In this document: positions 1 to 8,795 of the stretch, one piece after another
Numbering within the stretch: position 1 is the first letter of the stretch
How the letters are laid out: each line of letters opens with the position of its first letter
NCBI GenBank assembly: GCA_031553855.1
Contig: JAVBKW010000039.1
Coordinates: 1 to 18,553 of the forward strand
Source of the DNA: RACS-047 sp031553855
GTDB lineage: Bacteria; Bacillota; Clostridia; Christensenellales; Pumilibacteraceae
Length of the DNA stretch: 18,553 nt
Direction: 5' to 3'
Notes under the pieces: generated by a model
What the model saw: only the letters and a program-made list of their open reading frames with translations
Databases searched by the model: none
Told to the model about the DNA's origin: nothing
Translations under genes and position numbers: made by a program

Positions 1-1526
1 TCTAATCTCGGAACAAACCAGGTCGACGGCCATGTAGGGTCGGTGCGGTCAAGGAGCTGTTTATTGACCTTTTCGGGCAGATCAGTCGTCCAGCCTTCAG
101 CTATCTGCATTGTGTAGCCCAGGTGCTCCACATAGTTTATCCTTAATAATGTTACCGGCATTTCGCCCTGAGTTGAGTAGCTCGACGAATAGCCGCCGCC
201 GCGGAAATAACCTCTGTTAGCGGGCGACCATTTCGTGTTTTCAAGCATTGCCTTGATGTCTTTATCCGTAACATCCCACCAGCGTTTCATTTCGCTGTTG
301 CCTTTATTGTCCTTTGCCGCGCCGTTGCCGTCGAGGGCCGCCGCGCCGGAGTTGATGAGGTGGATAAAGCCGTCCTTTGCTTTGCCGGCGGGTTTATATC
401 CGCTCACTCTCTCTACCGCGCTTGCGCTCCAGTATGTGCGCACGTCCGCAAACGCCGACGCTCTGCCGGTCAAAAGCTTTTGCATTACCATCGACAAGCC
501 GTTACAGTTGTCGTTTTCGGTTGCTAAGATTATGGGCTCTCTCTTACCGTTATGGTCGAAAGTTGAGGACAGCATAGCCTCGCAGAAGTCAGCGTTCGGC
601 TTATAGTCAGTCCATTGACGCTGGCCCTGGAATCCGGCTAAGAGCGCGTTCCTGCCCAAAGCTTCCTCGTGCCAGCCGATGTCTTTGAGCTTTTCATTGC
701 CGAGCATAATGTCTTTAATAATTAAAGTCATCTTTGCGGTGAATTCCCATTGCGCGTCTTTTTCATTTCTTGTGAGCTTTCCGCGCCCCCAAGCCGTCTC
801 GTTAAGATCTTCGCCCTCCTGGCAGTTGGCTTTGATCCACTTGAGTTCCTTTTCATACTCGGCTTTGTCGTAAATATTAAGCTCTATGCGGCGTAAGATT
901 TCTACCATATCCACCCACTCGGCACGGATACCGAAATAGTCCTGCATCGCTTTTGCGTTGAGGTCCGAGCCGCCGATACCCATAGACACCGCGCCTATAG
1001 AAACATACGCTTTATTTTTCATCTGTCCGACCGCTAAAGCACACTGAGCGTAGCGGATGATTTTCTCTTTTACATCGGCAGGAATTGACGTGTCGCCGCC
1101 GTCCTGAACGTCGCGCCCGTAGATCGCAAAAGCCGGCAGGCCCCTTTGCGCGTGGGCCGCCATTACGGCTGCAAGATAGACAGCTCCGGGACGTTCCGTG
1201 CCGTTAAACCCCCATACAGCCTTTGTAGTGAGGGGGCTTAAGTCCATCGTCTCGGATCCGTAGCACCAGCAAGGCGTTACAGAGAGGGTCGCAGTAACAT
1301 TTTCCTTAGCAAATTTTTCTTCAGCTTTTGCCGCTTCCGCCCCGCCCGCAATGGTGGTGTCGGCGATAACGACCTCCGCCTTAGTACCGTCGGAATAAAA
1401 GCAATTCTCCTCGATAAGCTTCTTGGCCGCGCGCGCCATATTCATGGTTTGCTCTTCTAAAGACTCTCTTACTCCGAGCCATCTTCCGTCTATACACGGA
1501 CGGATCCCGATTTTAGGTTTGTTCAT
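1..1526 (-). CDS. fucI: L-fucose isomerase, C-terminus cut by window edge
   Basis: Cytoplasmic Mn-dependent aldose-ketose isomerase that converts L-fucose to L-fuculose (the family also takes D-arabinose to D-ribulose). About 508 codons are present; the family is about 590 residues, so roughly the last 80, including the expected third catalytic residue (His528 in E. coli), lie outside the window. The translation starts MNKPKIGIRPCIDG and follows E. coli FucI closely, with VTPCWCYGSETMD, WGFNGTERPGAVYLAA and SIPADVKEK. The catalytic/metal residues fall at the E. coli numbers: Glu337 in ATENDNCNG and Asp361 in FADVRTYW. The start is supported by AAGGAGAAC eight bases upstream. It is the last visible gene of the ten-gene minus-strand train, separated from uxaC by a 112-bp AT-rich gap in which I see neither a clear terminator nor a convincing promoter. 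Family assignment is very secure; the in vivo substrate is not. Confidence 0.95.
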   Translation of the reverse strand, partial: MNKPKIGIRPCIDGRWLGVRESLEEQTMNMARAAKKLIEENCFYSDGTKAEVVIADTTIAGGAEAAKAEEKFAKENVTATLSVTPCWCYGSETMDLSPLTTKAVWGFNGTERPGAVYLAAVMAAHAQRGLPAFAIYGRDVQDGGDTSIPADVKEKIIRYAQCALAVGQMKNKAYVSIGAVSMGIGGSDLNAKAMQDYFGIRAEWVDMVEILRRIELNIYDKAEYEKELKWIKANCQEGEDLNETAWGRGKLTRNEKDAQWEFTAKMTLIIKDIMLGNEKLKDIGWHEEALGRNALLAGFQGQRQWTDYKPNADFCEAMLSSTFDHNGKREPIILATENDNCNGLSMVMQKLLTGRASAFADVRTYWSASAVERVSGYKPAGKAKDGFIHLINSGAAALDGNGAAKDNKGNSEMKRWWDVTDKDIKAMLENTKWSPANRGYFRGGGYSSSYSTQGEMPVTLLRINYVEHLGYTMQIAEGWTTDLPEKVNKQLLDRTDPTWPSTWFVPRL

Positions 1527-1638
1527 TTATAGTTCTCCTTGTATCCAAAAATTTGACATTCAATTAACTTAAACTAATTAATACCGCTTTAATCACTATC
1601 GACTTCTTGTAAAATAAATGCAAAAAGTTCAAATCACT

Positions 1639-2964
1639 TTATTTAATAAAACTAATAATGTTGTTATAACAAATGTTTTGCATCAGACGCCTTGCGTCGT
1701 CTATAAAATACTCGCCTTGTTCCACTAAGCCGCCCAAAAAGTCGGCTAAAATGCGGCGGAAGAAATCAAAACGCGCGTAGCTAAGAAAAGAGCGGCTGTC
1801 GGTGAGCATCCCCAAAAATGTTCCGAGCGCAGCATATTCGGAAACGTTTGTTAAACTTCGGCGGATCCCATTTAAGGTGTCATTCATCCACCATGCGACG
1901 CCTACGCGAACATTTTTGAAGCTGCCGCTTATGGCGCACAGCGCAGGAGTAAATATATCGTTGTTTGAATAAAGAATTGTTTTCGGCAAAGCGTTTTGCT
2001 CGGATAAATTATTTAAAAAAGCCGCGAGAGCATCTGTATTCACATAGGAACGGAATACGTCGAAACCTGCGTCGCGCCCTATTTTTTTGAGCGCCACAGA
2101 GTTTGTATTGCGCATTGTTCCAAAGTGTAACTGCATTACTATGCCGCGCATACTGTACTGCTGCGCAAAAAATTCAAGCATATGGCAAAAGAAAAGATGT
2201 TTTTCCTTATCCGTTGCAGCCTGTCTGTTTTTAAATATTTCCTCGGCTTCCTGCTTCGATACCACTCTTTCGGGTATAAAATCAAACCCGTGATCTGCTA
2301 TGCGGCAGCCTTTTGACACAAAATAATCAAGCCGGTTTTTTAATGCGGCTTTTAAAGATTCTAAATCTGCTATTTTTACCGAAGAAGCTTTTGAAAGCGC
2401 TTCATAGTACTTCTCGTCGAACTCGAAAATCTTATCGGGACGGAATGTAGGGCAAACGGTAGTATTGCCGTATTTCCCATGATTTTTAAGCTCTGATAGA
2501 GGATCGTCGGTTGTGGCGACATATTCAACATTAAACAATTCAAAAAGCTTATAGACATCTAAGTTTTTAAGTTTTTCGTTAGCAATATTCCAAATGTTCT
2601 CCGCGCTTGAGCTGTTTAATGGCGCGCATATTCCAAATACAAGTTTTAATTCAAGATGCGAGAAATAGTACAGAGGATTTCCTGCAAGCTTAGGCATGAT
2701 TTCCGCGTACTTAAAAAACTTCTCTTTATTCGATGCTTTTCCGGTTATATAGTATTCATCTACCCCGCACAAACGCATTGCGCGCCATTTGTAATGATCT
2801 CCCGCAAGCCAAAGCTCGCCTATATCCGAAAACGTCATGCCTTCAGCTATTTCATTATCGTTTAAGTGACAATGATAATCTATTATAGGCAGAGCTTTTA
2901 CGTCATTATATAATTCAAACGCAATATCATTCGAGAGTAGAACTCTATCATCAAAAAAACTCAT
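1639..2964 (-). CDS. uxaC: Uronate (glucuronate/galacturonate) isomerase
   Basis: Isomerises D-glucuronate to D-fructuronate (and D-galacturonate to D-tagaturonate), the entry step of the hexuronate pathway. The 441-residue protein is slightly shorter than E. coli UxaC (about 470) but aligns along its length. It has DYHCHL with metal ligands His31 and His33, then GDHYKWRAMR, GTTDDP-like VATTDDPLSEL, LHFGTMRNTN, and LTDSRSFLSY followed by FFRRIL near the C-terminus. This is a divergent amidohydrolase-superfamily TIM barrel. It starts 12 bp after eda and has an AAGGGAAG ribosome site. UxuB and UxuA lie in the same operon and no altronate enzymes (UxaA/UxaB) are seen, so glucuronate is the more likely substrate here. 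Confidence 0.95.
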   Translation of the reverse strand: MSFFDDRVLLSNDIAFELYNDVKALPIIDYHCHLNDNEIAEGMTFSDIGELWLAGDHYKWRAMRLCGVDEYYITGKASNKEKFFKYAEIMPKLAGNPLYYFSHLELKLVFGICAPLNSSSAENIWNIANEKLKNLDVYKLFELFNVEYVATTDDPLSELKNHGKYGNTTVCPTFRPDKIFEFDEKYYEALSKASSVKIADLESLKAALKNRLDYFVSKGCRIADHGFDFIPERVVSKQEAEEIFKNRQAATDKEKHLFFCHMLEFFAQQYSMRGIVMQLHFGTMRNTNSVALKKIGRDAGFDVFRSYVNTDALAAFLNNLSEQNALPKTILYSNNDIFTPALCAISGSFKNVRVGVAWWMNDTLNGIRRSLTNVSEYAALGTFLGMLTDSRSFLSYARFDFFRRILADFLGGLVEQGEYFIDDARRLMQNICYNNIISFIK

Positions 2965-2976
2965 TTTTTCTTCCCT

Positions 2977-3942
2977 TTATTTTTTCTCAACGATATGCAG
3001 CGCAAAGCCCGCTACTTCTTCTTTAAAATATATTGCAACAGGTTTTCCTTTATCGTTAAGTTTTAGCGTTGTTTCATCGAACTCAAAGCCAAGTTTTTCA
3101 AAATACGCTTTGCCTCTTGAAAAATTACTGACGCCTATCGCTATATGTCCGTTCCCGCCTAAGTAAGGAGTCTTCATAACTTCTATCTGGTTGTTAACAA
3201 AAATCGACGAATTGCCGTTTTTTGCTTCAACACCGAACAATTTTCCAAATAGTTTCGCTGCGGCTAACGCGCTTTTCTCAGTTTTTTCATTTATCCCTAT
3301 ATGCGCTAAATGAATATTCAGCATTTTCCGGACGGCGGAGCTTGTAAGCTTTTCAATCTCATCAAACTTCTTATCCTTAATTAAATCCTCTTTGACCATC
3401 CAGCTGCCGCCGCAGGCCACGACTTTATCGAACGCCAAATATTCGGGAAGGTTGTTTTCATCCACGCCGCCCGTCGGCATAAATTTTATGTTTGAATACG
3501 GAGCGGAGAGGGATTTTATCATCTTTATTCCGCCTGCGGCCTCAGCCGGGAAAAACTTGACAAAGTCGAGCCCCAGCCCTATTGCCTGTTCTATTTCGCT
3601 TGCCGTTGAAACTCCTGGGCAAACGGGAATATTGTTTTCTTTACAAAAGCTTACTATCTCGGGATTAAGACCGGGCGCGACTATCGCTTCCGCTCCTGCT
3701 TTTATCGCTTTTTCGGCGTTGGCAATGTTAAGAACAGTTCCGGCTATTAACGTTACGCCGCTTACTTCTTTCTTTATTTTCGCTATCGCCTCGGCGGCGC
3801 AGTCTGTACGGAATGTTACTTCCAGCACGTCGAGTCCGCCGTTTTTAAGCGCTTTTGCTAAAGGGACGGCATTTTCTACTTCGCTAATTTTTATTACGGG
3901 GATTATTCCCGCATCATAGACTTTTTCAAAAACGGTTTTCAT
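2977..3942 (-). CDS. eda: KDPG/KHG aldolase fused to a C-terminal VOC (glyoxalase-like) domain
   Basis: The N-terminal part (about residues 1-207) is a class I KDPG aldolase, which splits 2-keto-3-deoxy-6-phosphogluconate into pyruvate and glyceraldehyde-3-phosphate. Visible residues are Glu41 and Arg45 in LEVTFRT, Thr69 in AGTV, the Schiff-base Lys129 in FVKFFPAE, and PTGGV at 156-160. Ordinary Eda proteins end near residue 210. This one continues about 110 residues with IHLAHIGIN (210-218), GNGHIAIGV, KAYFEKLGF and a closing FALHIVEK, a pattern typical of a vicinal-oxygen-chelate/glyoxalase fold. The role of that tail is unknown. The start codon overlaps the kdgK stop (ATGA), implying translational coupling. 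Aldolase function is secure; the VOC assignment of the tail is likely but rests on pattern recognition. Confidence 0.93.
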   Translation of the reverse strand: MKTVFEKVYDAGIIPVIKISEVENAVPLAKALKNGGLDVLEVTFRTDCAAEAIAKIKKEVSGVTLIAGTVLNIANAEKAIKAGAEAIVAPGLNPEIVSFCKENNIPVCPGVSTASEIEQAIGLGLDFVKFFPAEAAGGIKMIKSLSAPYSNIKFMPTGGVDENNLPEYLAFDKVVACGGSWMVKEDLIKDKKFDEIEKLTSSAVRKMLNIHLAHIGINEKTEKSALAAAKLFGKLFGVEAKNGNSSIFVNNQIEVMKTPYLGGNGHIAIGVSNFSRGKAYFEKLGFEFDETTLKLNDKGKPVAIYFKEEVAGFALHIVEKK

Positions 3943-5003
3943 CGCTGCACCCTACCCGAGCCGTCGCCTCCGGCAAGCTTTGACACCTCGTCCACAGACA
4001 CCATATTAAAGTCGCCGGAGATACTGTGCTTTAAACAGCTTGCCGCCACGGCAAACTCTATAGATTTTTGCATATCGTAGTTATTTAATAATGAATAAAT
4101 AAGTCCTGCGCCGAAGCTGTCGCCTCCGCCCACGCGGTCAACTATATGGATAAGATAGTTCTTTGAGAAATAATAATCTTTTCCGTCAAAGAGCATTGCC
4201 GCCCAGTTGTTATCGCTGGCGGAAATACTGCCGCGAAGAGTGATCGCAACTTTCTTAAAACCGAATTTGTCTTTCAACTGTTTTGCGACCGATTTATACC
4301 CTTCATGGTTTAGCTTTCCACCCGTGATATCGCTGTTATCCGCCTTGATGCCGAAAACATCGCATGAGTCCTCTTCGTTTGCAATACAAACATCGACGTA
4401 CGGCATAAGAGTTGTCATTACCTCTTTTGCCTTATCCTTAGACCATAAATTTTTGCGGTAGTTAAGATCGCAGGAAACAATGATCTTTTTCTTTTTGCAG
4501 GCTTCTAAAGCTTTTTTAAGAATAGCTGTACAATTGTCTCCAAGCGCGGGAGTTATTCCCGTCCAATGGAACCAGTTTACTCCTTCGAAAATCTTATCCC
4601 AGTCAAAATCTTCCGGGCTTGCGGTTGCTATTGACGAACCGGCGCGGTCATATATGACCTTGCTCGGGCGTTGACTTGCGCCTTTTTCGCAATAGTAAAT
4701 CCCCACTCTGTTGCCGCCGCGCGCAATGTGGCTTGTATCTACGCCGAATTTGCGCAAGCTGTTTACTGCCGCCTGACCTATCTCGTGCTTAGGCAATTTC
4801 GTTACGAACGCCGCTTCTATCCCGAAATTAGCGAGTGACACCGCTACGTTTGCCTCGCCTCCGCCGTATGTGACTTCGAAAGCTTCCGTCTGCAAAAATC
4901 TTAAATAATCCGGCGGCGCAAGCCGGAGCATCAATTCACCAAAAGTTACCGCTTTCAGTGTCTTCGACACATTTGTATCCGTAATATTTTTATTATTATT
5001 CAT
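3939..5003 (-). CDS. kdgK: 2-keto-3-deoxygluconate kinase, PfkB family
   Basis: Phosphorylates 2-keto-3-deoxygluconate (KDG) to KDPG using ATP, supplying the substrate of the aldolase encoded next. The 354-residue ribokinase-fold protein has FGELMLRLAPP at 21-31, the sugar-binding YGGGEANVAVSLANFG at 46-61, CDLNYRKNLW at 178-187, ANEED at 208-212 and the PfkB signature GGGDSFGAG at 292-300, with catalytic Asp295. An AGGAGG ribosome site sits four bases before the ATG. It lies 47 bp after uxuB and overlaps eda by 4 bp. PfkB kinases vary in substrate, but the neighbours make KDG the clear choice. A short polar N-terminal extension of about 15 residues precedes the domain. Confidence 0.92.
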   Translation of the reverse strand: MNNNKNITDTNVSKTLKAVTFGELMLRLAPPDYLRFLQTEAFEVTYGGGEANVAVSLANFGIEAAFVTKLPKHEIGQAAVNSLRKFGVDTSHIARGGNRVGIYYCEKGASQRPSKVIYDRAGSSIATASPEDFDWDKIFEGVNWFHWTGITPALGDNCTAILKKALEACKKKKIIVSCDLNYRKNLWSKDKAKEVMTTLMPYVDVCIANEEDSCDVFGIKADNSDITGGKLNHEGYKSVAKQLKDKFGFKKVAITLRGSISASDNNWAAMLFDGKDYYFSKNYLIHIVDRVGGGDSFGAGLIYSLLNNYDMQKSIEFAVAASCLKHSISGDFNMVSVDEVSKLAGGDGSGRVQR

Positions 5004-5050
5004 TTTTCCTCCTGCTCTCTGTTTTCTTTATTTGATTTTCATTAAAGCTG

Positions 5051-5884
5051 TTAAACGCCGGAATATGCCGAAAAACCACCGTCAACGGGCAATACTATGC
5101 CCGTTATAAAGCCGCTTTTCGTTTCGTCGAGCAGGAACATTAATGCTCCTAAAAGCTCTTCGTCTTTACCGAAGCGATCCATTGGCGTTGCAGATAAAAT
5201 TTTTCCGGTTCTTGCCGTGGGCGTGCCGTCCTTATTATATAACAGATCGGCGTTTTGCTGAGTTACAAAGAATCCGGGCGCTATCGCGTTAACTCTTATT
5301 CCCTGTTTGGCGAAATGCACCGCAAGCCATTGAGTAAAGTTTGAAACAGCCGCTTTCGCGCCCGAATACGCGGGAATCTTTGTGAGCGGCTTGAACGAAT
5401 TCATCGATGAAACATTTAAAACGCAGCAGCCTTTTTTGCCTAACATATCCTGAATAAAAACTTGACTCGGCAGAACCGTGCCCATAATATTAAGGTCAAA
5501 AACGAATGAAAAGCCGGCTTTATCCAAATCGAAAAACGTCTTTATTCCGCTTTCTTTATCTCCGGAAAAATAGTATTCTTTATCGGTATTCGCTTTTGCA
5601 TTATTGCCGCCCGCGCCGTTTATGAGGATGTCGCAGGAGCCTAAATCTTTCGTTATTTCCGCTCTTACTTTCTCTAAGCTTTCTTTATCTAAAACGTTCG
5701 CCTGATATGCTTTGCCGACTCCGCCAGCGGCAGTTATTTCGTCCGCATACTTTGTCGCAGCCGCAAGGTTCAAGTCAAGAAGGGCCGTTTTAGCGCCCCA
5801 TTTAGCGCACTCTTTTGCAAATGCGCTGCAAAGCACTCCGCCCGCGCCCGTTATTACTACAACTTTGTCTTTTAAATTATACAT
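5051..5884 (-). CDS. uxuB: D-mannonate oxidoreductase (fructuronate reductase), SDR type
   Basis: NAD(P)-dependent short-chain dehydrogenase expected to interconvert D-fructuronate and D-mannonate, linking UxaC to UxuA. In 277 residues it shows the nucleotide-binding TGAGGVLC at 12-19, NGAGG at 89-93, catalytic Ser159/160 in NVSSMNSF, the YxxxK pair Tyr173 and Lys177, and NAIAPGFF at 199-206. The long inserted segment GGNNAKANTDKEYY (92-105) and the overall order match the Bacillus YjmF-type mannonate oxidoreductases as I remember them; the Cys ending the glycine motif seems normal for that subgroup. Its start lies 13 bp inside the 3' end of uxuA. The classical unrelated UxuB (about 480 residues) is absent. 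SDR membership is certain; the substrate is inferred from context. Confidence 0.88.
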   Translation of the reverse strand: MYNLKDKVVVITGAGGVLCSAFAKECAKWGAKTALLDLNLAAATKYADEITAAGGVGKAYQANVLDKESLEKVRAEITKDLGSCDILINGAGGNNAKANTDKEYYFSGDKESGIKTFFDLDKAGFSFVFDLNIMGTVLPSQVFIQDMLGKKGCCVLNVSSMNSFKPLTKIPAYSGAKAAVSNFTQWLAVHFAKQGIRVNAIAPGFFVTQQNADLLYNKDGTPTARTGKILSATPMDRFGKDEELLGALMFLLDETKSGFITGIVLPVDGGFSAYSGV

Positions 5885-6933
5885 GTTTTTTTCTCCGTTT
5901 TATCTAAGGTTTCCCAGATTCCGCTGATGTACATGGCCCCTAGCGCCCTATCATATAGACCATATCCAGGCTTGCCGGTTTCGCCCCAAATCATACGTCC
6001 GTGGTCGGGCCGGACAAAACCTGTGAATTTGTTTTTATGTAATACTTTGCATATCTCGACTACGTCTAAACTGCCGCAGGAGGAATAATGCGCCGATTCC
6101 TCAAAGCTCATCCCGCCGAGCAGCTTTATGTTTCGAATATGCATAAAATGAATGCGGTTTATTTTAGAATATTTATCTATCATTTTAACTACGTTATTAA
6201 AGTCCGCGCAGCCGAGTGAGCCGGTACAGAACGTCAGTCCGTTGTTCGGCGAATCTACCAATTTTAAAAACCTGTCGATGTTTTCCTCGTTCGTGATAAG
6301 TCTGGGAAGTCCGAAAATATCCCACGGCGGATCGTCGGGATGAATAGCCATATTCACTCCGCACTCTTCGGCCACCGGGATTATTTTCTTTAAAAAGTAT
6401 TCTAAATTGCTCCACAGATCTTCTTTTGTGAGCCTTGAATAATCCTCAAAAAGCTTCTTCAAATCTTCTTTTTTATAGCTTGCGTCCCAGCCCGGCAGCG
6501 ACATATCACCCGAAAGCGGATTTTTGCCTTTTAACTGATCAGCATAATAGACTAAAGACGTGCTTCCGTCCTCGGCGGTTTTATCGACCTGAGTCCTAGT
6601 CCAGTCGAACACAGGCATAAAATTGTAACAGATACATTTTACTCCTGCTTTCGAAAGGCGACGGATGTTTTCGCAATAGTTTGTTATGTATTGTTCGCGC
6701 GATTTTTTACCGAGCTTTATATCCTCATGGACGGGCACAGACTCGACAACCTCGAACTTTAGACCGCTTTTCTCCGCGCTTTCCTTAATATTGGCAATAC
6801 TCTCATTTTTCCATACTTCTCCCACAGCTACGTCGTAAACCGCGGATACTACCGAATACATATTCGGTATCTGCGAAATATACTGTATCTTTACTGGGTC
6901 AGATTCCCCGTACCATCGAAACGTCATTTTCAT
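5872..6933 (-). CDS. uxuA: Mannonate dehydratase
   Basis: Removes water from D-mannonate to give 2-keto-3-deoxygluconate. The 353-residue protein opens with MKMTFRWYGESDPV, the hallmark start of UxuA, followed by CYNFMPVFDWTRT at 102-114 and a metal site spread over His198 (AIHPDDPPW), Cys236 (TFCTGSLG), His262/His265 (IHFMHIRN) and Asp310/His311 (RPDHGR). These positions agree with the Mn-binding set described for Streptococcus suis and E. coli UxuA. The start overlaps the stop of the upstream Gfo/Idh gene (ATGA), and its ribosome site AAGGAAG lies within that gene's end. Length is at the short end of the family (about 350-395). Confidence 0.96.
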   Translation of the reverse strand: MKMTFRWYGESDPVKIQYISQIPNMYSVVSAVYDVAVGEVWKNESIANIKESAEKSGLKFEVVESVPVHEDIKLGKKSREQYITNYCENIRRLSKAGVKCICYNFMPVFDWTRTQVDKTAEDGSTSLVYYADQLKGKNPLSGDMSLPGWDASYKKEDLKKLFEDYSRLTKEDLWSNLEYFLKKIIPVAEECGVNMAIHPDDPPWDIFGLPRLITNEENIDRFLKLVDSPNNGLTFCTGSLGCADFNNVVKMIDKYSKINRIHFMHIRNIKLLGGMSFEESAHYSSCGSLDVVEICKVLHKNKFTGFVRPDHGRMIWGETGKPGYGLYDRALGAMYISGIWETLDKTEKKTCII

Positions 6934-7910
6934 TTTAAAATCATCACTTCCTTATTATTAGATTTATATATCGCAAAAACTATTTTTAATGCTTTGAGCC
7001 CTTCTTCAAAACTTACAGAAAACGCGCGTTTCTCTTTTAAGCAATTGTAATACTCGGCAATCAACGCGTCATGTCCGTCTCCCCAACAACTTTTACCAAA
7101 GATATTTTTTGCATTGCCGCCAATTAGCTTACCGTCGATATAACAATCTCCGCCGATAAGTTCTAAAAGCCCATTAGCGCTAGATATTTTTATAGTTACA
7201 GGCAGACTTTGCTGAGCAGAGGTTGTACCTGAAAACGTTACCGGTACGTTGCCAATCCGCCACGAGCACTCAGATACGTTTTCCACATCAATTAAACCCT
7301 GTAATTTTTCAAGCGAGGTGCTGCCTTTTAACGTTTCGGGCATACCTGTGAGGAACTGCATCAGATCTAAAGTATGAATCGCTTGATTTATAAGCAGCCC
7401 GCCGCCAGACTCGCTTTTTTTTCCGCGCCACGGACCGGCCTCGTAGTAAGCCGCGTCTCTCTGCCATGTCAGTTCAGCGCTTACATCGAGAATCTTTTTC
7501 CCTTCCAAATATTCGCGCGCCGCCGCGACTCCGTTTAAGAAACGGTTTTGCAGACAAACGCCGTATACAGCCTTTGATTTTAAAACGGCTTTTCGCAAAG
7601 CTTCAATTTCGTTCGGACTTTTGCAAACCGGTTTTTCACAAAGCACATTGATGTTTTTCTCAAGCGCGGCGATACTCATAGGGGCATGCAAATTGTGAGG
7701 AGTACAGATATGAACAGAATCTAAAGCGGCACTTTCAAGCATCTTTGCATAGTCATCGTATATTTTGCAATCCAAAGAATAACTGTTCTTTAACTCTTCC
7801 GCCCTTGAAACAACAGGATCACACAACGCAACAATTGTTTCGCCGCGTTTTAACAATGCGTTTATATGAATAGGCGCAATCGCGCCACAACCGACTATCG
7901 CTGCTCTCAT
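6930..7910 (-). CDS. Gfo/Idh/MocA-family NAD(P)-dependent sugar oxidoreductase (second in operon)
   Basis: A 326-residue oxidoreductase of the glucose-fructose oxidoreductase/inositol dehydrogenase family. The Rossmann half carries VGCGAIA at 6-12 and an acidic end to beta-2 (CDP, 30-32), then PHNLHAP at 71-77 and the CEKP motif with Lys93 at 91-94. The C-terminal beta-sheet half has GGGLLINQAIHTLDL at 169-183, where His179 is the usual catalytic histidine. These enzymes oxidise or reduce a ring hydroxyl, often at C3. It begins four bases after the stop of the second TIM-barrel gene and overlaps uxuA, so it is translationally tied to both. Only moderate resemblance to the other Gfo/Idh protein in the operon (392 residues) is apparent, so the two probably do different steps. 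The substrate is unknown; a keto-glycoside or keto-uronate is inferred. Confidence 0.88.
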   Translation of the reverse strand: MRAAIVGCGAIAPIHINALLKRGETIVALCDPVVSRAEELKNSYSLDCKIYDDYAKMLESAALDSVHICTPHNLHAPMSIAALEKNINVLCEKPVCKSPNEIEALRKAVLKSKAVYGVCLQNRFLNGVAAAREYLEGKKILDVSAELTWQRDAAYYEAGPWRGKKSESGGGLLINQAIHTLDLMQFLTGMPETLKGSTSLEKLQGLIDVENVSECSWRIGNVPVTFSGTTSAQQSLPVTIKISSANGLLELIGGDCYIDGKLIGGNAKNIFGKSCWGDGHDALIAEYYNCLKEKRAFSVSFEEGLKALKIVFAIYKSNNKEVMILK

Positions 7911-7914
7911 AAAT

Positions 7915-8772
7915 TTATTTTACAAATTTTCCGTTTATTTCTGCATAACCTTGCTTTTTTAAAACTGATTTGAGCGCGCCGCAGGCCGCGTCAAAAGCTG
8001 CGCGGTTCGTTGAAAAAAAGAATTTCGTTTTCATTTCGGTATTGTCTATGTTACTGTAACCGTCAAAAACCATTAAATGCGGCTCAATAGTCAAAACTTT
8101 ATCGCTTACAATCATCGATACAAGCTTTTCAATTTTGCCGTCGCCATATCCCGACGGAACAAGCTCGCCGGTTAATTTGACAGCGTCTTTAATATGAAAA
8201 TAATCGGTACGGGCGTGCAGTTTTTCGTAAGCGGTATCGATATCCTGGCCGCATTGCAGATAGTTCGCCGGATCAAAAATTGATTTAAGACCGCTGACGT
8301 TATCTAAAACATCAATTACTCTTTCGATATTGTCCGCGTAAATTTCCTTTTCGTTCTCGTGATATAAATCCACATTGTCTTTTGAAGCAAGCTTAACCAT
8401 TGTGCGAAGGCGGGAAATTACTTCACTTCGGGATATATCGTATTCATCGGTAAAAAAACTGAATATTCGGATTTTTTTACAATCTAAAATTTTACACAGT
8501 TTCAAAATATGTTCAAGCTTTGCAAGATGCGGAGTAAAATCATCTGCTATCTTTATTTTACCAATCGGCGAACCTATTGAAAACACTTTAATTTTGTTTT
8601 CATCAAGTTTAGTCTTGATCTCCCTTGCCTTTTCCTCGCTGATATCCGCAATGTTCTGCCCGTCAACGTTACGGAGTTCTAAAAGCGAAATATTATTTTC
8701 TTTAAGTACTTTTATCTGCTCTTCCAACGCATTGGATGCTTCATCTGCAAACGCGCATAATTTTATAACCAT
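7915..8772 (-). CDS. Sugar phosphate isomerase/epimerase-like TIM barrel (AP_endonuc_2 fold; second in operon)
   Basis: A 285-residue xylose-isomerase-like TIM barrel. The divalent-metal site expected of the fold is readable: Glu139 in LYHENEKEI, Asp167 in IFDPANYLQCG, His193 in FHIKDA and Glu230 in LTIEPHL. The loop PSGYGDG at 206-212 is typical of this group. Members include IolE/IolI, tagatose epimerases and the eliminase/hydratase enzymes of levoglucosan and keto-glycoside breakdown. It sits between the two Gfo/Idh genes, 23 bp after one and 4 bp before the other, with a GAGGATAG ribosome site. Function is inferred as lyase, hydratase or epimerase on a keto sugar; the sequence does not decide which. 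Confidence 0.85.
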   Translation of the reverse strand: MVIKLCAFADEASNALEEQIKVLKENNISLLELRNVDGQNIADISEEKAREIKTKLDENKIKVFSIGSPIGKIKIADDFTPHLAKLEHILKLCKILDCKKIRIFSFFTDEYDISRSEVISRLRTMVKLASKDNVDLYHENEKEIYADNIERVIDVLDNVSGLKSIFDPANYLQCGQDIDTAYEKLHARTDYFHIKDAVKLTGELVPSGYGDGKIEKLVSMIVSDKVLTIEPHLMVFDGYSNIDNTEMKTKFFFSTNRAAFDAACGALKSVLKKQGYAEINGKFVK

Positions 8773-8795
8773 TTTCTATCCTCAAATACTTTTGT

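Noticed and set aside
235..606. Plus-strand open frame of 123 codons
   Set aside because: It lies wholly antisense to fucI, has no ribosome site or recognisable domain, and the opposite frame is a clear FucI.
3392..3919. Plus-strand open frame of 175 codons
   Set aside because: Antisense to the conserved aldolase domain; its Ala/Ser/Pro-rich composition is typical of a shadow frame.
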